The position numbers and the translations under genes were made by a program. From the NCBI GenBank assembly GCA_037501455.1, contig CM074858.1, positions 90,246,501 through 90,310,500 on the forward strand: a stretch of 64,000 bases of DNA, read 5' to 3'. How positions within the stretch are numbered: the stretch's first letter is position 1; every line of letters starts with the position of its first letter. This DNA comes from Lantana camara. Taxonomy: Eukaryota > Streptophyta > Magnoliopsida > Lamiales > Verbenaceae. Under the pieces are notes generated by a model. It saw only the letters and a list, made by a program, of their open reading frames with translations. It was not told where the DNA came from and made no database searches. Positions 33,680 through 45,478 of this stretch are shown here, piece by piece.

Positions 33680-33980
33680 GGAGTAACTCTCGTTACCCCT
33701 TACAAGTGCATTATTGTTAATCCCCGTTAACAGACACGGGAGGATACCTTTGGGCGAAGTATGAGAGTAACGCCCGTTACTCCCTGGCAGACAACTCTGG
33801 TAACGCCCGTTACCAGAGGCAGTAGGAGGAATTCTTTGCGCGAGAGGGGTAACGCCCGTTACCCCTAGGTAGAAGGAAAGTGGTAACGCCCGCTACCACT
33901 TATAAAAACGTTATTGCGATTTCAGGACTGTAATGGACGTTAATGAGATTTGTTCTTGGATAGGTAACGCCCGTTACCTA
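33680..33980. repeat. GTAACG-CC-CGTTAC palindrome cluster, 5' LTR
   Basis: Six modules. The constant core is GTAACGCCCGTTAC, but the arms differ and are self-complementary. At 33795-33818 CTCTGGTAACG pairs with CGTTACCAGAG (11 bp). At 33845-33866 AGGGGTAACG pairs with CGTTACCCCT. At 33879-33900 AGTGGTAACG pairs with CGCTACCACT (one mismatch). At 33961-33980 TAGGTAACG pairs with CGTTACCTA. 33764-33783 carries GAGTAACG/CGTTACTC, and 33680-33700 is a degenerate copy. Confidence 0.93.
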
Positions 33981-34931
33981 GGGTGGCGAGACAGATTTTG
34001 AGCAGATATTTAAGCCGTTTTGGAGTCTTTTTAGATGAGTCTTCTTCTTTAGTTTTTGATCTAGCTTGGAGGAGGAGATACGGAGTTCTTGCAAGAGTTG
34101 TTCAAAGAGTTTCGAGAAGATGAAAAGGATCGAATTCTTCAAATAATTTTAGTTTTTCCGGTTGTATTTATTGCTTTAATTATCAAACTAATTCCTTCAG
34201 GTTTTGTTTAATTCATTTTGCATGTTAGATTTGTTTTTCCAGATTTTATTGAATGTTTAGAGTCTATTTTTAAGACCTTGCTTTGATTTGATGAACATGA
34301 ATTTCTTTAATGCAATTCCCTTTAGTTTTATGAGTTTTGCTTTAATTATGAGTAGCTAAACCCATAAGGCTAGGGGAGTGATGATGAGTGTATACTAAGT
34401 GATTGATATAATGCTTGAATGACTTATGTTAATTCTTAGTTTCAAAACTGATTCGAATTAAATTGCAACGGTCTGGCCAGCCTTAGCATAATCTAGGATT
34501 ACCGGAGAATCGAGAGATTGAGGGTAATGGAGATGGTTTTCATAACTAGTAGATGTTAAGAATGCAAAGAGATTTGGTTTTTCGTCTTTACAACGGTAAA
34601 TCTTATTCCATGCCAAGCCGCAAGAACTAGATTTGCACTAGTCTTAATCATATGGTTTAATTAATTATTGATGATTGCGAGAGCAACATTGAGCTTAATT
34701 GAGCACTTGGTTATACCGTGAGAGAGGATAATACAAACATAAGTGACTAGGTTGTAGAATTACGCTTGTCAAACGAGTATTATGCTAAATCTTGAATGTA
34801 TGAATTATTACTCCCCAGCGTAATTAGTCTATTGAGTTAATCCACGTGTGTTTAGTTCGGTTAATTGTGCTTTATTCTAGTAGATTAATAAACAACTTGA
34901 ATTCGTTAGGTCTTTAGATTGGAGATAGATA

Positions 34932-37905
34932 TTGAGTGGTAGCACCCTATACGTAGAGATGCCACACCCCCGCACTATAGGTCGATCCACATACAAAATG
35001 GGTAATCCGTACATGAACCAACCCATAGCGAACGGGTGACAATAAAATAACCAAGCTAGCTAGGCGGGACTAAAACCCCAAACCATGTCAATTAGTGTAT
35101 GATAACATAGTGAAACATAAGTAAGTATTTCACTAATCAGGTATGGTTTATGATAACATATACAATTCACTAATGGTACCATGATGAGTTACATTAATTC
35201 ATTTGCGACAATAAATAAAATGCACCGTGATTGACTCGAATGTAAAGACTGGACTGGACTCGACTCCCGCTTAGCACGCTCCTGTAAGAACCTGAAAAGT
35301 GAGGTGTCATTCTACGAAAGACTGAGTGAGGGGTTTAAATAAATATTAACGCACGTAACATGCAAGTTATAATCTCGGGTAAGGTTTTATAAAAGAAACA
35401 AGATAAGTTCAATAATGAGATAGATCTCACCCGAGACTACAGCTATCCGATTTCCACAATTCATTCAATTCAATCTGTGGCCCGGCGAGTGAGGGCAATT
35501 CTCCAATCTTTACTCCAATAGTGAATAATATATGCTTGATTTAATTAATCATGTGGTTATGCAATTCAATTACAGTGCACAAGTAGCAGTTTCGTGAACC
35601 CCTTTTTCCTTCGGGTAAGGGGAAGGTTAGCTAGCCTTCAACCATCCATGAATGGTGTACGTCAGGAACATGACTCCCACGCACGGGATTTCTTCCTCCA
35701 CCAAACCTCCTGGTGGATTCAGAGGTGATCCCAAATGGTATGAGGGGAGTGCAGAGTTACCTGTCAGTCCTATGCTTTCCCGGTTGGCTCATACACTAGC
35801 CCTCGGGCCTGCAGTGAACATGATTACTTGCCAAACATGCTTGATTCAGTACGATATATGACTTGCTTTCAATGAACATGGCTTGCTTGCGATCATTTAA
35901 GGGTTTTGGGAAAGATTATAGATATATCTATACCTTTTGGCTTGAAAATCCACATAAGGGTTATACGGGTTCTAGATAACTAGCAATTAAACCTCAACTG
36001 ACAGGTGACAAGATGACCCAAGGATGTATGAAGGTGCTAATTGATCAATAACCTCCATCCTGGAGAAGAACTAGACAAGAAAGGAAACATAGTGTACACG
36101 TGAGACACGACTCAATAATGAGACCAAGAATGACGCACGGGAATGCTCATGTAAATAAATAAACTATCCTAACACTTTAATAACCAAATAAATTAACAGT
36201 TAAGCGACACTTAAACATATATGAGATCCAATTAACACTTAAGAGATGAAATTAATCTCAAGGAGTCATGTAGTCATATCATTCAAACGTTTCAAATTCA
36301 ATTCGTAGAAGGCATGGAGTCACACAATCACGTTTGAGCAATTAAGTACCAAGAAGTGTCAAGTAGAAGCATAATTATCAATTAACTAAGCATATATATC
36401 ATATAATTCACATACGGGAGCCAAGAGAGTGAAAGGAATGCAAGAAGAGAGGTTTTGGGGAAGTTTGGCAAAAATTGACAATTTCCGGGAACGTACATGC
36501 TGTAGGAAAACTGGAATATATTAAATTCTAGAGGTTACAATTGAGTTTGTTTATTGGAAATGAAACTATACAAGTATATCTTTTCGATGATATATGGCTC
36601 GTTTTCTAGTTCCAAGCGAGGAGAAAATGGCGTAAGCTTGAAGTTGGATGAATGCAGATTGCCAATGAAGTAGCGACATAAAATAGAATTGATTATATCT
36701 CAAAAATGAGAGAATATATTGAGGTGATTCTAATTGGAGAATATTCTAGACTTCAAGAGGTTTCTGTGGGTTCAAAAATCAGGTCAATCGGAGCTCTTTT
36801 GAGGGTGTCGCGGCCGTGACAAAATTGTACTGAAAAGTAGTCACGGCCGCGATGGAAAAACAGAAAGTTACCGGGCCGTTGGTTGCGGCCGCGATAAAAA
36901 AATGGTCATGAAACGGTCGTGGGAGCGACCTTAAGTGCAGCAGCAGCAAAAGCGTCGGGAAAACAGGGGATATGCATGAACCAAAACAAAACCAACCAAA
37001 ACACCAATTTTCAATCACCAAAATGCAATATTTATGGAAATCAACATGCATACTTGTTTAAAATGCAATAAAGTTCCATATAAACACTTAAATCACACAT
37101 TATTATCAAGATCTTCCACTTTCAAACTCATATATGAATTCATCACATAAACTCAATTTGTTCAAGAATTCATGCATCAATCCAAGTTATGATCATGTAT
37201 TCATGTATCCAACAACAAATAAGCACTTTATTTAATAAATTCATAACCCTAGCTTCATCAAGAATTTCAAAGATTCACATATATCATTCATATCTACCTT
37301 GAATAAAAGATATGGGAAGAGATGAGATGATGGTGATGATGATGGAACCTCAAACTTCTCAATTCCTCCAAAATACTAGCTTGAAACGATGAAATCTCTC
37401 TTCTCCTTCTTGATATTCTTGATCTGTAGAAATGGGAAACAATGTTTGATATTTTTATATGAAATGAAAATGGAAGAAGGAAGAAGAAGATATATTACGT
37501 AATTCATACCTTGGTTTTGATGAATTGGTTAAAATTGCAATTAAACCCTCAAGATTTTTAAGTTTTGGCAATTAAGTATAAAGGTTTGGAAAATGATCAA
37601 TTAAATCCAAGAATCAATCATGCAATTTAGTCCTCAAGTTCAAATAATTGGTCATTTAGGGACAATTAGGCAATTAAATCACGTTCGGTAATTATTTCAC
37701 GTAACAATCATTTTCAAATCATGCAATAATTTCCAAATTGATATGAATTCATATAATTTCACGTAAATATGTTCAAATGTAATTCATATAATTCTCATGT
37801 AATGTATAAGTTTAACAAACAAAAGAATTAAATAAATCCTAACTCTCGAAAACTCACACGTGTCGTGCGCACCTGAATGACCGGAAATCGGGGCGTTACA
37901 TTGAG
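34932..37905 (-). mobile_element. Reverse Tekay-like solo LTR (2964 bp) in the Athila 5' LTR
   Basis: LTR 34937-37900 lies on the minus strand, starting TGTAACGCCCCGATTTCCGG at 37900 and ending GGGTGCTACCA at 34937. It is flanked by TTGAG at 34932-34936 and 37901-37905. The uninterrupted target ATTGAGTAGTGATTG is present in the 3' LTR near 63025. It is related to the LARD LTR by termini, by the shared TGCTAAGCGGGAGTC block (near 35265-35280), and by CGGCCG palindromes. It also has donor/acceptor-like sites (37297 and 35282, minus). Confidence 0.95.
36803..36927. repeat. CGCGGCCGTGA/TCACGGCCGCGA palindrome modules
   Basis: TGTCGCGGCCGTGACA, TCACGGCCGCGAT and TTGCGGCCGCGAT plus a degraded GGTCGTGGGAGCGACC lie within about 125 bases. 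This is the counterpart of the LARD LTR cluster, at a similar place in the LTR. Confidence 0.8.
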
Positions 37906-38014
37906 TAGTGATTGATTTCCCTTCCCTGTGGGTACGATCCTGTTGTGCTACACGTATATTAAATGTACACTTGTACGATTGATTTTAACTTAGTAAATCA
38001 TAACAACAAGTTTT

Positions 38015-38032
38015 TGGCGCCGTTGCCGGGGA
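38015..38032 (+). other. Athila primer binding site (tRNA-Asp type)
   Basis: TGGCGCCGTTGCCGGGGA, 9 bases after the LTR. It is the characteristic primer site of plant Athila/Tat elements. Confidence 0.95.
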
Positions 38033-38167
38033 AGGCGCTTTAAATCAACATTGCTTAAATATTTTGATCCAGTGCTTTAGACCATTACTTTACTTTGTGT
38101 TCATAGTCTTCTGTCATTGTGGAATTGAGCTAAGGATTTTCCTTTCCTTTATGCAGGATCACGGTGC

Positions 38168-39712
38168 ATGCGACAATCTCAAGATCCGGAATTAGTACCT
38201 TACGATTCGGAGATTGAGAGAACACTTTGTGCTATTAGGAGGAAGCGAAAAACAGAAACAGGCTACAATACCAATTACTGATCCACCCCAAGATCCACCA
38301 CCTCCTCCAGCGATTAGAGATTATAATGTGCCCAATGCTGGGGCAATTCAGACCGCAACCCGTCCCCCGATAGCAGCAAACAACTTTGAGATCAAACCAG
38401 CTATAATCAATTTGCTACAGAACAATCCATTCTCAAGATTACCATTGGAGGATCCGAAATCACATCTTGAGTTCTTTCTTGAGATGTGTGATACCTTCAA
38501 TATCCACAATGTCACTACTGATGCTATCCGAGTTAGGCTATTCCCCTTTTCACTAAGGGAAAGAGCCAAGGCATGGTTGAGTACGGTACCGAGTGAATCC
38601 TATCAGAGCTGGGACGCACTTTCTCAGGCCTTCCTAGCTAAGTTCTTTCCGCTGAGCAAAACCACAAAGTATAGGAATGATATTCAGGGTTTTAAACAAC
38701 TGGAAGGGGAATCTTTCTATGAAGCCTGGGAGAGATATAAGGAATTGCAGAAGAAATGCCCACATCATGGCATTCCCAGTTGATTGCTACTTCAGACATT
38801 CTATAATGGGATGTCCCCAACTTTCAGAGGAGCGATGGATGCTGAAGCTGGTGGAGCTTTCTTGTCAAAATCTGAAACAGTTGCTACTGAACTGTTAGAT
38901 AACATGTCACAAAAATGATGTTTTTGTGCATGAGAGAAACCACCCCCTACCAACTCAGGTGACAGCAGGAGTCTTAGAGCTAGATGGTCTAACCACCATA
39001 AATGCCAAGTTTGAGGCTCTCAACAAGAAATTATACCAACTTTCTGTCAATGTAGTTGGGATATAAGCCTAATCAATTCAGGTAATCTGTGAAATATGTA
39101 GTGGTCCACATGCAGTTAACGTGTGTCTTTATGCCAATACAGGTGAACAGGTGCAAGATCAAGTGTATTATGCAAATAACTCAAACACCTACAATCCAGG
39201 CTGGCAGCACCAACCACCACATTACCCCAGACCACAATTTCAACTTAGACCTCAAGCACCACCTCTTCAAAATATCCTCCAAAGATTAGGCCAACACCTA
39301 ATGCAGCCACAGCCTCCACCGTACATCCCTCATACTCAAACTCTAAAGGAACAAAGACAGGGATAGGAGGCTGCACTTGAGAAGTTCATAGCCGCATCTT
39401 CGGAGAGGTATCAGAAATTGGAAACTCAAGTAGAACAGGTGGTAAATCAGAACAGGAATTTGGAGACTCAGATTGGTCAGATTGCCCAGTCTTTGAAGTT
39501 CAAAAGTCCAGAGATTAATCCGAAGGAGCATAGTAAAGCCATTGCCCTGAGAAGTGGTAAGGAATACGAAGGACCAAAGTTACCTACAGATTCTGGTGTA
39601 GACAATACTGTTGATGAGAAATTTGAAGAAGCAGTTGAAACCGAAAGAATGGATGTGGAGGATAAAGAGGAAGAGCCCTCTTCAAAGCCAAAAGTGAAAG
39701 AAAATGGCACCT
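38168..39712 (+). pseudogene. gag: Athila gag pseudogene
   Basis: Gag forms the virus-like particle and packages element RNA. The start at 38168 is chosen because MRQSQDPELVPYDSEIERT matches the usual Athila Gag N-terminus. A +1 shift near 38270 leads to NNPFSRLPLEDPKSHLEFF, then VRLFPFSLRERAKAWL, SWDALSQAFLAKFFP and FYEAWERYKELQKKCPHHG. A stop at 38782 is followed by in-frame LLQTFYNGM and AGGAFLSKSETVATELLDNM. Further stops and shifts lead to a zinc knuckle CEICSGPHAVNVC (near 39085-39125) and a Gln/Pro-rich part. The last block is NPKEHSKAIALRSGKE (about 39520-39570), typical of the Athila Gag-protease border. No single frame spans it, so it is non-functional. Confidence 0.92.
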
Positions 39713-40726
39713 AAGAAGTACGTGCCACCAGTTCCTTTTCCGCAAAGACTACAGAAGCAGAAGTTAGAGAAACAGTTTGAGAAGTTTTTGAGCATATTCA
39801 AGGAGTTGCATATCAATATCCCGTTCGCAGAGGCATTAGCACAAATACCTACTTATGTGAAGTTTCTGAAGGAGATCCTCTTTAACAAGAGGAAATTAGA
39901 GGAGTATGCCACGATTGTACTTACTGAAGAGTGCAGTGCTATAATTCAGCATAAGCTTCCCCCGAAGCTTAAGGATCCAGGGAGTTTTTCTATTCCTTGT
40001 ACTATTGGCAATTTGACTTTCAATAAAGCTTTATGTGATCTTGGTGCTAGTGTAAGTTTAATGCTTTTGTCTATTTACAGGAAATTAGGTTTGGATTCTT
40101 TGAAGCCAACTACAGTTTCATTGCAATTGGCGGATCGATCCATCACATACCCGACTGGAATTTTAGAAAACACCCTTGTATGGGTTGGGAAGTTTTATCT
40201 TCCGGTAGACTTTCTCGTGCTGGATATGGAAGAAGACCGAAATATGCCATTAATTCTAGGAAGACCTTTCTTAGCTACAGCCGGGGCATTGATTGATGTA
40301 AAGAATGGAGTGCTAACTCTAAGAGTGGGGGAAGAACAAGTGGAGTTTAATTTATTCAAAACCATGAAGGGACCAGTGATGGAAGAACAGTGTTTTATGG
40401 TAGAGGGTCCTACTTCAATTATAACATTACGAGATGACCCTCTTGAATTATGTTTGCAGGGAATTCAAGAGAGAATAGATGGGAAAGATTTGCTTGAAGA
40501 GATTGCTGCCTATTCAAGGGAACTTGAGGCCACCCCATTCGTACCGTTCTGGCAAAGGTTTGTTTATGAGGAGTTGGGTACAAGTAAGCCCACTCCTCCC
40601 CCTTCAATTGTTAAGGCTCCTAGTTTGGAATTGAATCCACTTCCTAATCATTTGAAATATGCATTCTTGGGTGAATCTAATCATTACCTGTTGTGGTCTC
40701 TGCTGAGTTGTCTGAGATACAATTAG
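39704..40726 (+). pseudogene. Athila protease region
   Basis: A frame of 340 codons that remains open. The aspartic protease core CDLGASVSLM is at 40034-40063 (active-site Asp at about residue 112). Downstream NMPLILGRPFLATAGALIDV is the flap-proximal and second-half signature of plant gypsy proteases. The N-terminal part (FPQRLQKQKLEKQFEKFL, LAQIPTYVKFLKEIL) is the standard Athila linker. In an intact element this would be continuous with Gag and Pol. Here it is one frame off the RT, with the break near 40690 (last residues SLLSCLRYN before the stop), so a polyprotein cannot be made without frameshifting. Confidence 0.92.
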
Positions 40727-42714
40727 ATGCTTTGTTAAGGGTTTTGAGAGATCATAAGAAAGCTATAGGATGGACTATTTCTGACGTTAAGGGGATTAGC
40801 CCAACTATTTGCATGCATAAAATTTTGATGGAGGATGAGCATAAACCCTCTTTAGAACACCAACGCAGGTTGAACCCGAACATGAAGGAAGTTGTTAGAG
40901 TTGAGGTAATTAAACTGTTAGATGCCAGGATCATTTATCCCATCTCAGATAGTAAGTGGGTTAGTCCTGTTCAGGTTGTACCAAAGAAAGGGGGGATGAC
41001 CGTAGTTAAGAATGAAAATAATGAATTGATTCCTACTAGGACAGTCACAGGTTGGAGAGTTTGTATTGATTACAGGAAGTTTAATACTGCAACACGAAAA
41101 GATCACTTTCCCCTTCCCTTCATTGATCAGATGTTAGAACGATAAGTTGGGCATGCATATTACTGTTTTCTGGATGGGTATTCGGGTTATAATCAGATAG
41201 CTATAGCCCCGGAAGATTAGGAAAAATGCACTTTTACTTGTCCTTATGGTACTTTTGCTTTCAAGAGAATGCCGTTTGGATTATGTAATGCCCCAGCTAC
41301 ATTTCAGAGATGCACGATGACAATTTTTTATGATTTCATTGAGCGTACCATGGAGATATTCATGGATGATTTTTCTGTGTTTGGCTCTTTTTTTTATTCT
41401 TGTCTGCAGAACTTAACCCAAGTTTTGCAGAGATGCGAGGAGACTAATTTAGTTTTGAATTGGGAAAAGTGCCACTTCATGGTGAAAGAGGGGATTGTAC
41501 TGGGCCACAGAGTTTCTGAGAAGGGAATTGAGGTTGACAAAGCCAAAATTGAAGTGATTGCGAAGTTGCCGCCACCAACCAACATTAAGGGAGTTAGGAG
41601 TTTCCTTGGTCGTGCCGGTTTTTATCGCCGGTTTATTAAGGATTTCTCCAAAATCACATTTCCTCTTTGCAAGCTTTTACAGAAGGATGCTGAATTTATA
41701 TTTGATAATGTTTGTTTGCTTGCTTTTGTCAGATTGAAAAAGGAGCTCTATAGCACCTGTGACGAGAGCACTACATCCCCCACACTATGAGTTCGGTCCA
41801 CATATGAAATGAACTAATCCATACATAAAGCAAACCCACAGCGAACGGAAGACAATAAAAAAACCATCTAGCTAGGCGGAATCTAACCCTGGATCATAAG
41901 AACAGGAACGACAATGCGGAAGCAAAGCAACCATTCAATGTTAAGAAAATAAATGCAACTCCAATGTAAGAGTAAATACGGGGTTCCACTAAACAATACA
42001 CCTGTCCTAACCTATCCCGAATCATTTCAAAGCAATAATATAAAACGGGTTCAACTAGTGCCCTAACCTCACTTGTGACGTCAAACCTGACTTGTCGGGA
42101 AAACGGGGCATTACAAGCTCACTTCAGCACCCATTATGGTGGCACCGGATTGGAATTGACCGTTTGAACTCATGTGTGATGCTAGTGATTTGGCCATAGG
42201 GGTTGTTCTTGGTCAAAGAAGGGAGAAGCAATTACACGTTATTGCATATTCTAGCAAAACACTTAATGATGCACAACTTAATTATGCCACCACTGAAAAA
42301 GAACTGTTAGCTATTGTACATGCTTTTGACAAGTTCCGTTCTTATTTGATAGGTTCTAAAACTGTGGTATATACGGATCATGCCGCCATCAAATACCTTT
42401 TGTCCAAGAAAGATAGCAAACCGCGCCTCATCAGCTGGATTTTGTTACTTCAAGAATTTGATTTGGATATTTTGGACAAGAAAGGGATAGAGAATGTGGT
42501 GGTCGACCACTTGTCAAGGTTAGAATTTGAAGAGACAGCTGAAGATAAAGAAGAAGCTATAGTGGAGAACATCCCGGACGAGCAGTTGTTTAAAGTGAAT
42601 TCCGGAGTACCATGGTATGCTTATTTCGTGAATTACTTGGTTAGTAGGATTGTACTTCCCGACTTGAGTTTCCACCAAAGGAGGAAGTTCCTTTCCGATG
42701 CAAAGTATTACTAG
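40693..42714 (+). pseudogene. Athila reverse transcriptase and RNase H, split by a small LTR
   Basis: RT copies element RNA into DNA. GWTISDVKGISPTICMHKIL and KWVSPVQVVPKKGG precede GWRVCIDYRKFNTAT. A stop follows after IDQMLER (41143) and another at 41218. PFGLCNAPATFQRC and the catalytic FMDDF (41359-41373) are intact. The connection LGRAGFYRRFIKDFS leads to the insertion at 41749-42115. Removing it and one AGCTC rejoins KKEL with TSAPIMVAPDW. RNase H begins [15 protein letters not shown] (about 42170), with [19 protein letters not shown] and TDHAAIKYL. The frame ends at 42712. Stops plus the insertion make it inactive. Confidence 0.95.
41744..42120 (-). mobile_element. Internally deleted LTR (367 bp) with AGCTC duplication
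   Basis: 41749-42115 is flanked by AGCTC (41744-41748 and 42116-42120). On the minus strand it begins TGTAATGCCCCG and ends GGTGCTATA. The first about 60 bases resemble an LTR start; the rest matches the last part of LARD-type LTRs (AGTTGAACCCG..., CTTCCGCATTG...). The 3-kb middle is missing. It is either a solo LTR shortened after insertion or a short LTR family. Confidence 0.85.
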
Positions 42715-43049
42715 TGGGAGGAGCCTTTCCTCTACAACCACTGTTCCGATGATCTGGTACGGAGATGTATACCTCAGGATAAGATTGAGAAGGTATTATA
42801 TCAATGTCATGCTAGCCCTTATGGAGGTCATGCGAGTGCAAGCAAGACTACTGCAAAGGTGCTACAGTCTGGATTTTGGTGGCCTTCACTGTTTAAGGAT
42901 GCACACGCTTTTATATTTGAGTGTGATTCATGTCAAAGGACGAAAAATATAGGGACCCTTTTCGGTATGTTTAAGGTATATTTTGGAGATTGAACTTTTC
43001 GACGTCTGGGGCATTGATTTCATGGGACCCTTCCCGTCATCCCTAGGAG

Positions 43050-45197
43050 ATAAGTGCTAGTACAGGGACCCGAAATGGTACTGTTCCGGGACCGTACTTT
43101 AAAATTTTTCCCTAATATACAGATATCAAAATATTTATAAAAATATTTAAATACAAACAGCGGAAGACTAGCTGGAACTACTCAAGTATATACATGCAAT
43201 TGATAATAAATTTTAAATCACAAGGCAAATAAATAAAGCATGTAATTAACACTTAAGAGCACCTAATTTATCATGCTTAAACAAAATATAATATAAAAAT
43301 ACCTTTCACTTACTGCGCCCGGAATTCACCTCCCAAGAACCCGATACCCGATCTCCTCGTGAAACCGGCAGAGCTTCCTTGTAATAACCCCCAGAGAAAC
43401 CCTCAGAGTGTGGGCTCCGAAAGTATTTCTCTAAGAGAAAATAAAAATTTAAACTAGAAAACCCTTTTCAGGGTTTAATCTCCTGAAATTAGGCGTTTTA
43501 TATAGAAACACCTAACTAAAATTAATTCCAAAATAAATCGGAATTAACTAGGAGAAAAGGGATATGGTTTCAAAGCCGAGAACTCAGCCAAAACCTCTCC
43601 CAAAAGTTGTGAGAAAAAATGAGAAGCCAAGCCCCCTATTTATAGGGGAAAATTCGAGGGCAAAATAGTAATTTCATCTCCCACTTACGTAGCCAACTTG
43701 GACACAAATTTCGAGGTGACTACGTTGAAGCTCTCATCACCACGAGTCCAACGGCGCAGAGAACGAGCCGAAATACCCCCACACGCGCCACCTGAAGGTG
43801 GCGCGTGTGTTGTACACGCGGCTAGGGTTTCTGGCTAACGTGGTCGATTCTGACTTGGCCACGTGTCCGGGTCGGTCCAATCGGATCCGGTTGACCCGAT
43901 CCTACCCATCGACCCTGACCCGATTGACTGGCCCGGTCCAGATCAAATTTGGACCGTACATTCGTGCTGATGTGTCGCGATCACAACCGCACACGCGGTG
44001 CCCTGTCAGTGCCACCTAGGACCCGATCGGATGACTTGGCGTGACACGTTAGGTGCCACGTCAGCATAAAAAATAAATTTTTTTTGATGAAAATTTTATT
44101 TTCTCCAAAATAAAATTTCGGGCATTTCTAACTCTTTTGAACTTGATTTATTTTCTTAAAATAAATCCTTGGCTAATTTCAAACACTTTAAAATTTTATT
44201 TCTCTCTTTCCCTTTATTGTTTTATCTTCGGGTTTTCGATTGGGGCTTGCTGGGGGACCTGCAGGACTAATTAATTTTAGCTCCAAACGGGTTAATATAT
44301 TATCATCCCATGATAATAATTAATTACCGTTTAACAATATTTAATTCCACTAAATAAATATTGTTGCACTCTAAAATTAATTAAATTATTCACGAATTTC
44401 TCGATCTGCAATAATTTTGTATTTTACTCCTCCGTGTAGATATCCATGAAAATAAATTAATACTACTATCATTTATTTTTCACTTCTAATCTGAAAACTC
44501 CTGATTTGCCTTAAGTTCAAATTTCTTGTACGTGAAACACATTCAAGATACAACTTCAGTGGCACATCACACGAAGTATTTTGGCCAAAGTTTTAATTCG
44601 AACTTTGCAAATCTATTTCAGGAATATCTTTTAACTTTCAAGCAAAGCCACAGATTCCTCGATCAATATTTCTCTTCAGCACATTTCAAGTAATCACTGA
44701 ACATACAAAGGTTTCGGTCATTCGATATCGAGACCTCACTTATGAGCACATTACAATGATTAACACTACATGCCTAAAGTCGAAATACTACCAGGATTAA
44801 AAGTTCAATGCTCCATAAGATTGGTTCATTTTAGATAGTAGTTTAAAATGAACTATCTTAGTAGTCCAGTTCGATGTTTCCAAATCTATTGAAAATCATC
44901 AATGTATTATAACTGGAAACTCCATTTCCCTATGATGAAAGACTAATCATCTTATATAACACATTATAGTCTCGATAAGAACTTATTCTTATCTTACCGA
45001 CTAGAACTTTAATAACACGTGATTTCGATATCCAAAGTCCTTTCCTATGAAACACATTTCATATAAGAATATAATCACACGTTATTAATTATGTTAATAT
45101 ACTCATAACTTGCAATAATTTCAGTTTTATTAATCCAACAAAAATCGAAGTATTTACAAAGAAATTAAATTTTCAGGACACTAATCCCAACAATAAG
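43050..45197 (-). mobile_element. Reverse solo LTR, SIRE/Maximus-like (2138 bp)
   Basis: LTR 43055-45192 is flanked by ATAAG (43050-43054 and 45193-45197). The minus strand starts TGTTGGGATTAGTGTCCTG, and TATA-like CCTATAAATAGGGG lies at 43635-43648. It is AT-rich upstream and has a GC-rich U5 containing a 14-bp-arm inverted repeat. Family assignment to Copia SIRE/Maximus is from terminal sequence only. Confidence 0.88.
43780..43809. repeat. Perfect 14-bp-arm inverted repeat in the SIRE-like LTR
   Basis: CACACGCGCCACCT, loop GA, then AGGTGGCGCGTGTG, in an otherwise moderate-GC LTR. A second ACACGCGG-like echo lies at 43812-43822. Confidence 0.97.
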
Positions 45198-45478
45198 TAC
45201 ATCTTGGTGGGAGTTACGTATCTAAGTGGGTTGAAGCCATAGTTACGCCCACATATGATGCCAAGGTGGTGTTGAAATTTTTGTGGAAGAATTTTTTTAG
45301 TCGATTTGGAGTTCCCCGAGCTCTTATTAGTGATGGAGGTGCTCACTTTTGCAATAAACCTCTTAAGATTCTATTGAAGAAGTATGGAGTTCATCAGCAC
45401 GTGGCTACTCCGTATCATCCCCAATCGAGTGGGCAGGTTGAAATCTCTGATAGGGAACTTAAGCAGATTCAAGAGAAG

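Larger units (their letters stand above)
33521..38005 (+). repeat. 5' LTR of Athila, interrupted by a solo LTR
   Basis: The parts are 33521-34936 and 37906-38005 (about 1516 bp together). They match the 1541-bp 3' LTR, which has a short extra block near 62945-62970. Near the 3' end it has the CCCTGTGGGTACGATCC motif found in U5 of many plant Athila/Tat LTRs. Confidence 0.93.

Noticed and set aside
34937..37900. Host gene between the Athila LTR halves
   Set aside because: Flanked by TTGAG, has LTR termini, and the 3' LTR shows the uninterrupted site; the small frames inside are chance.
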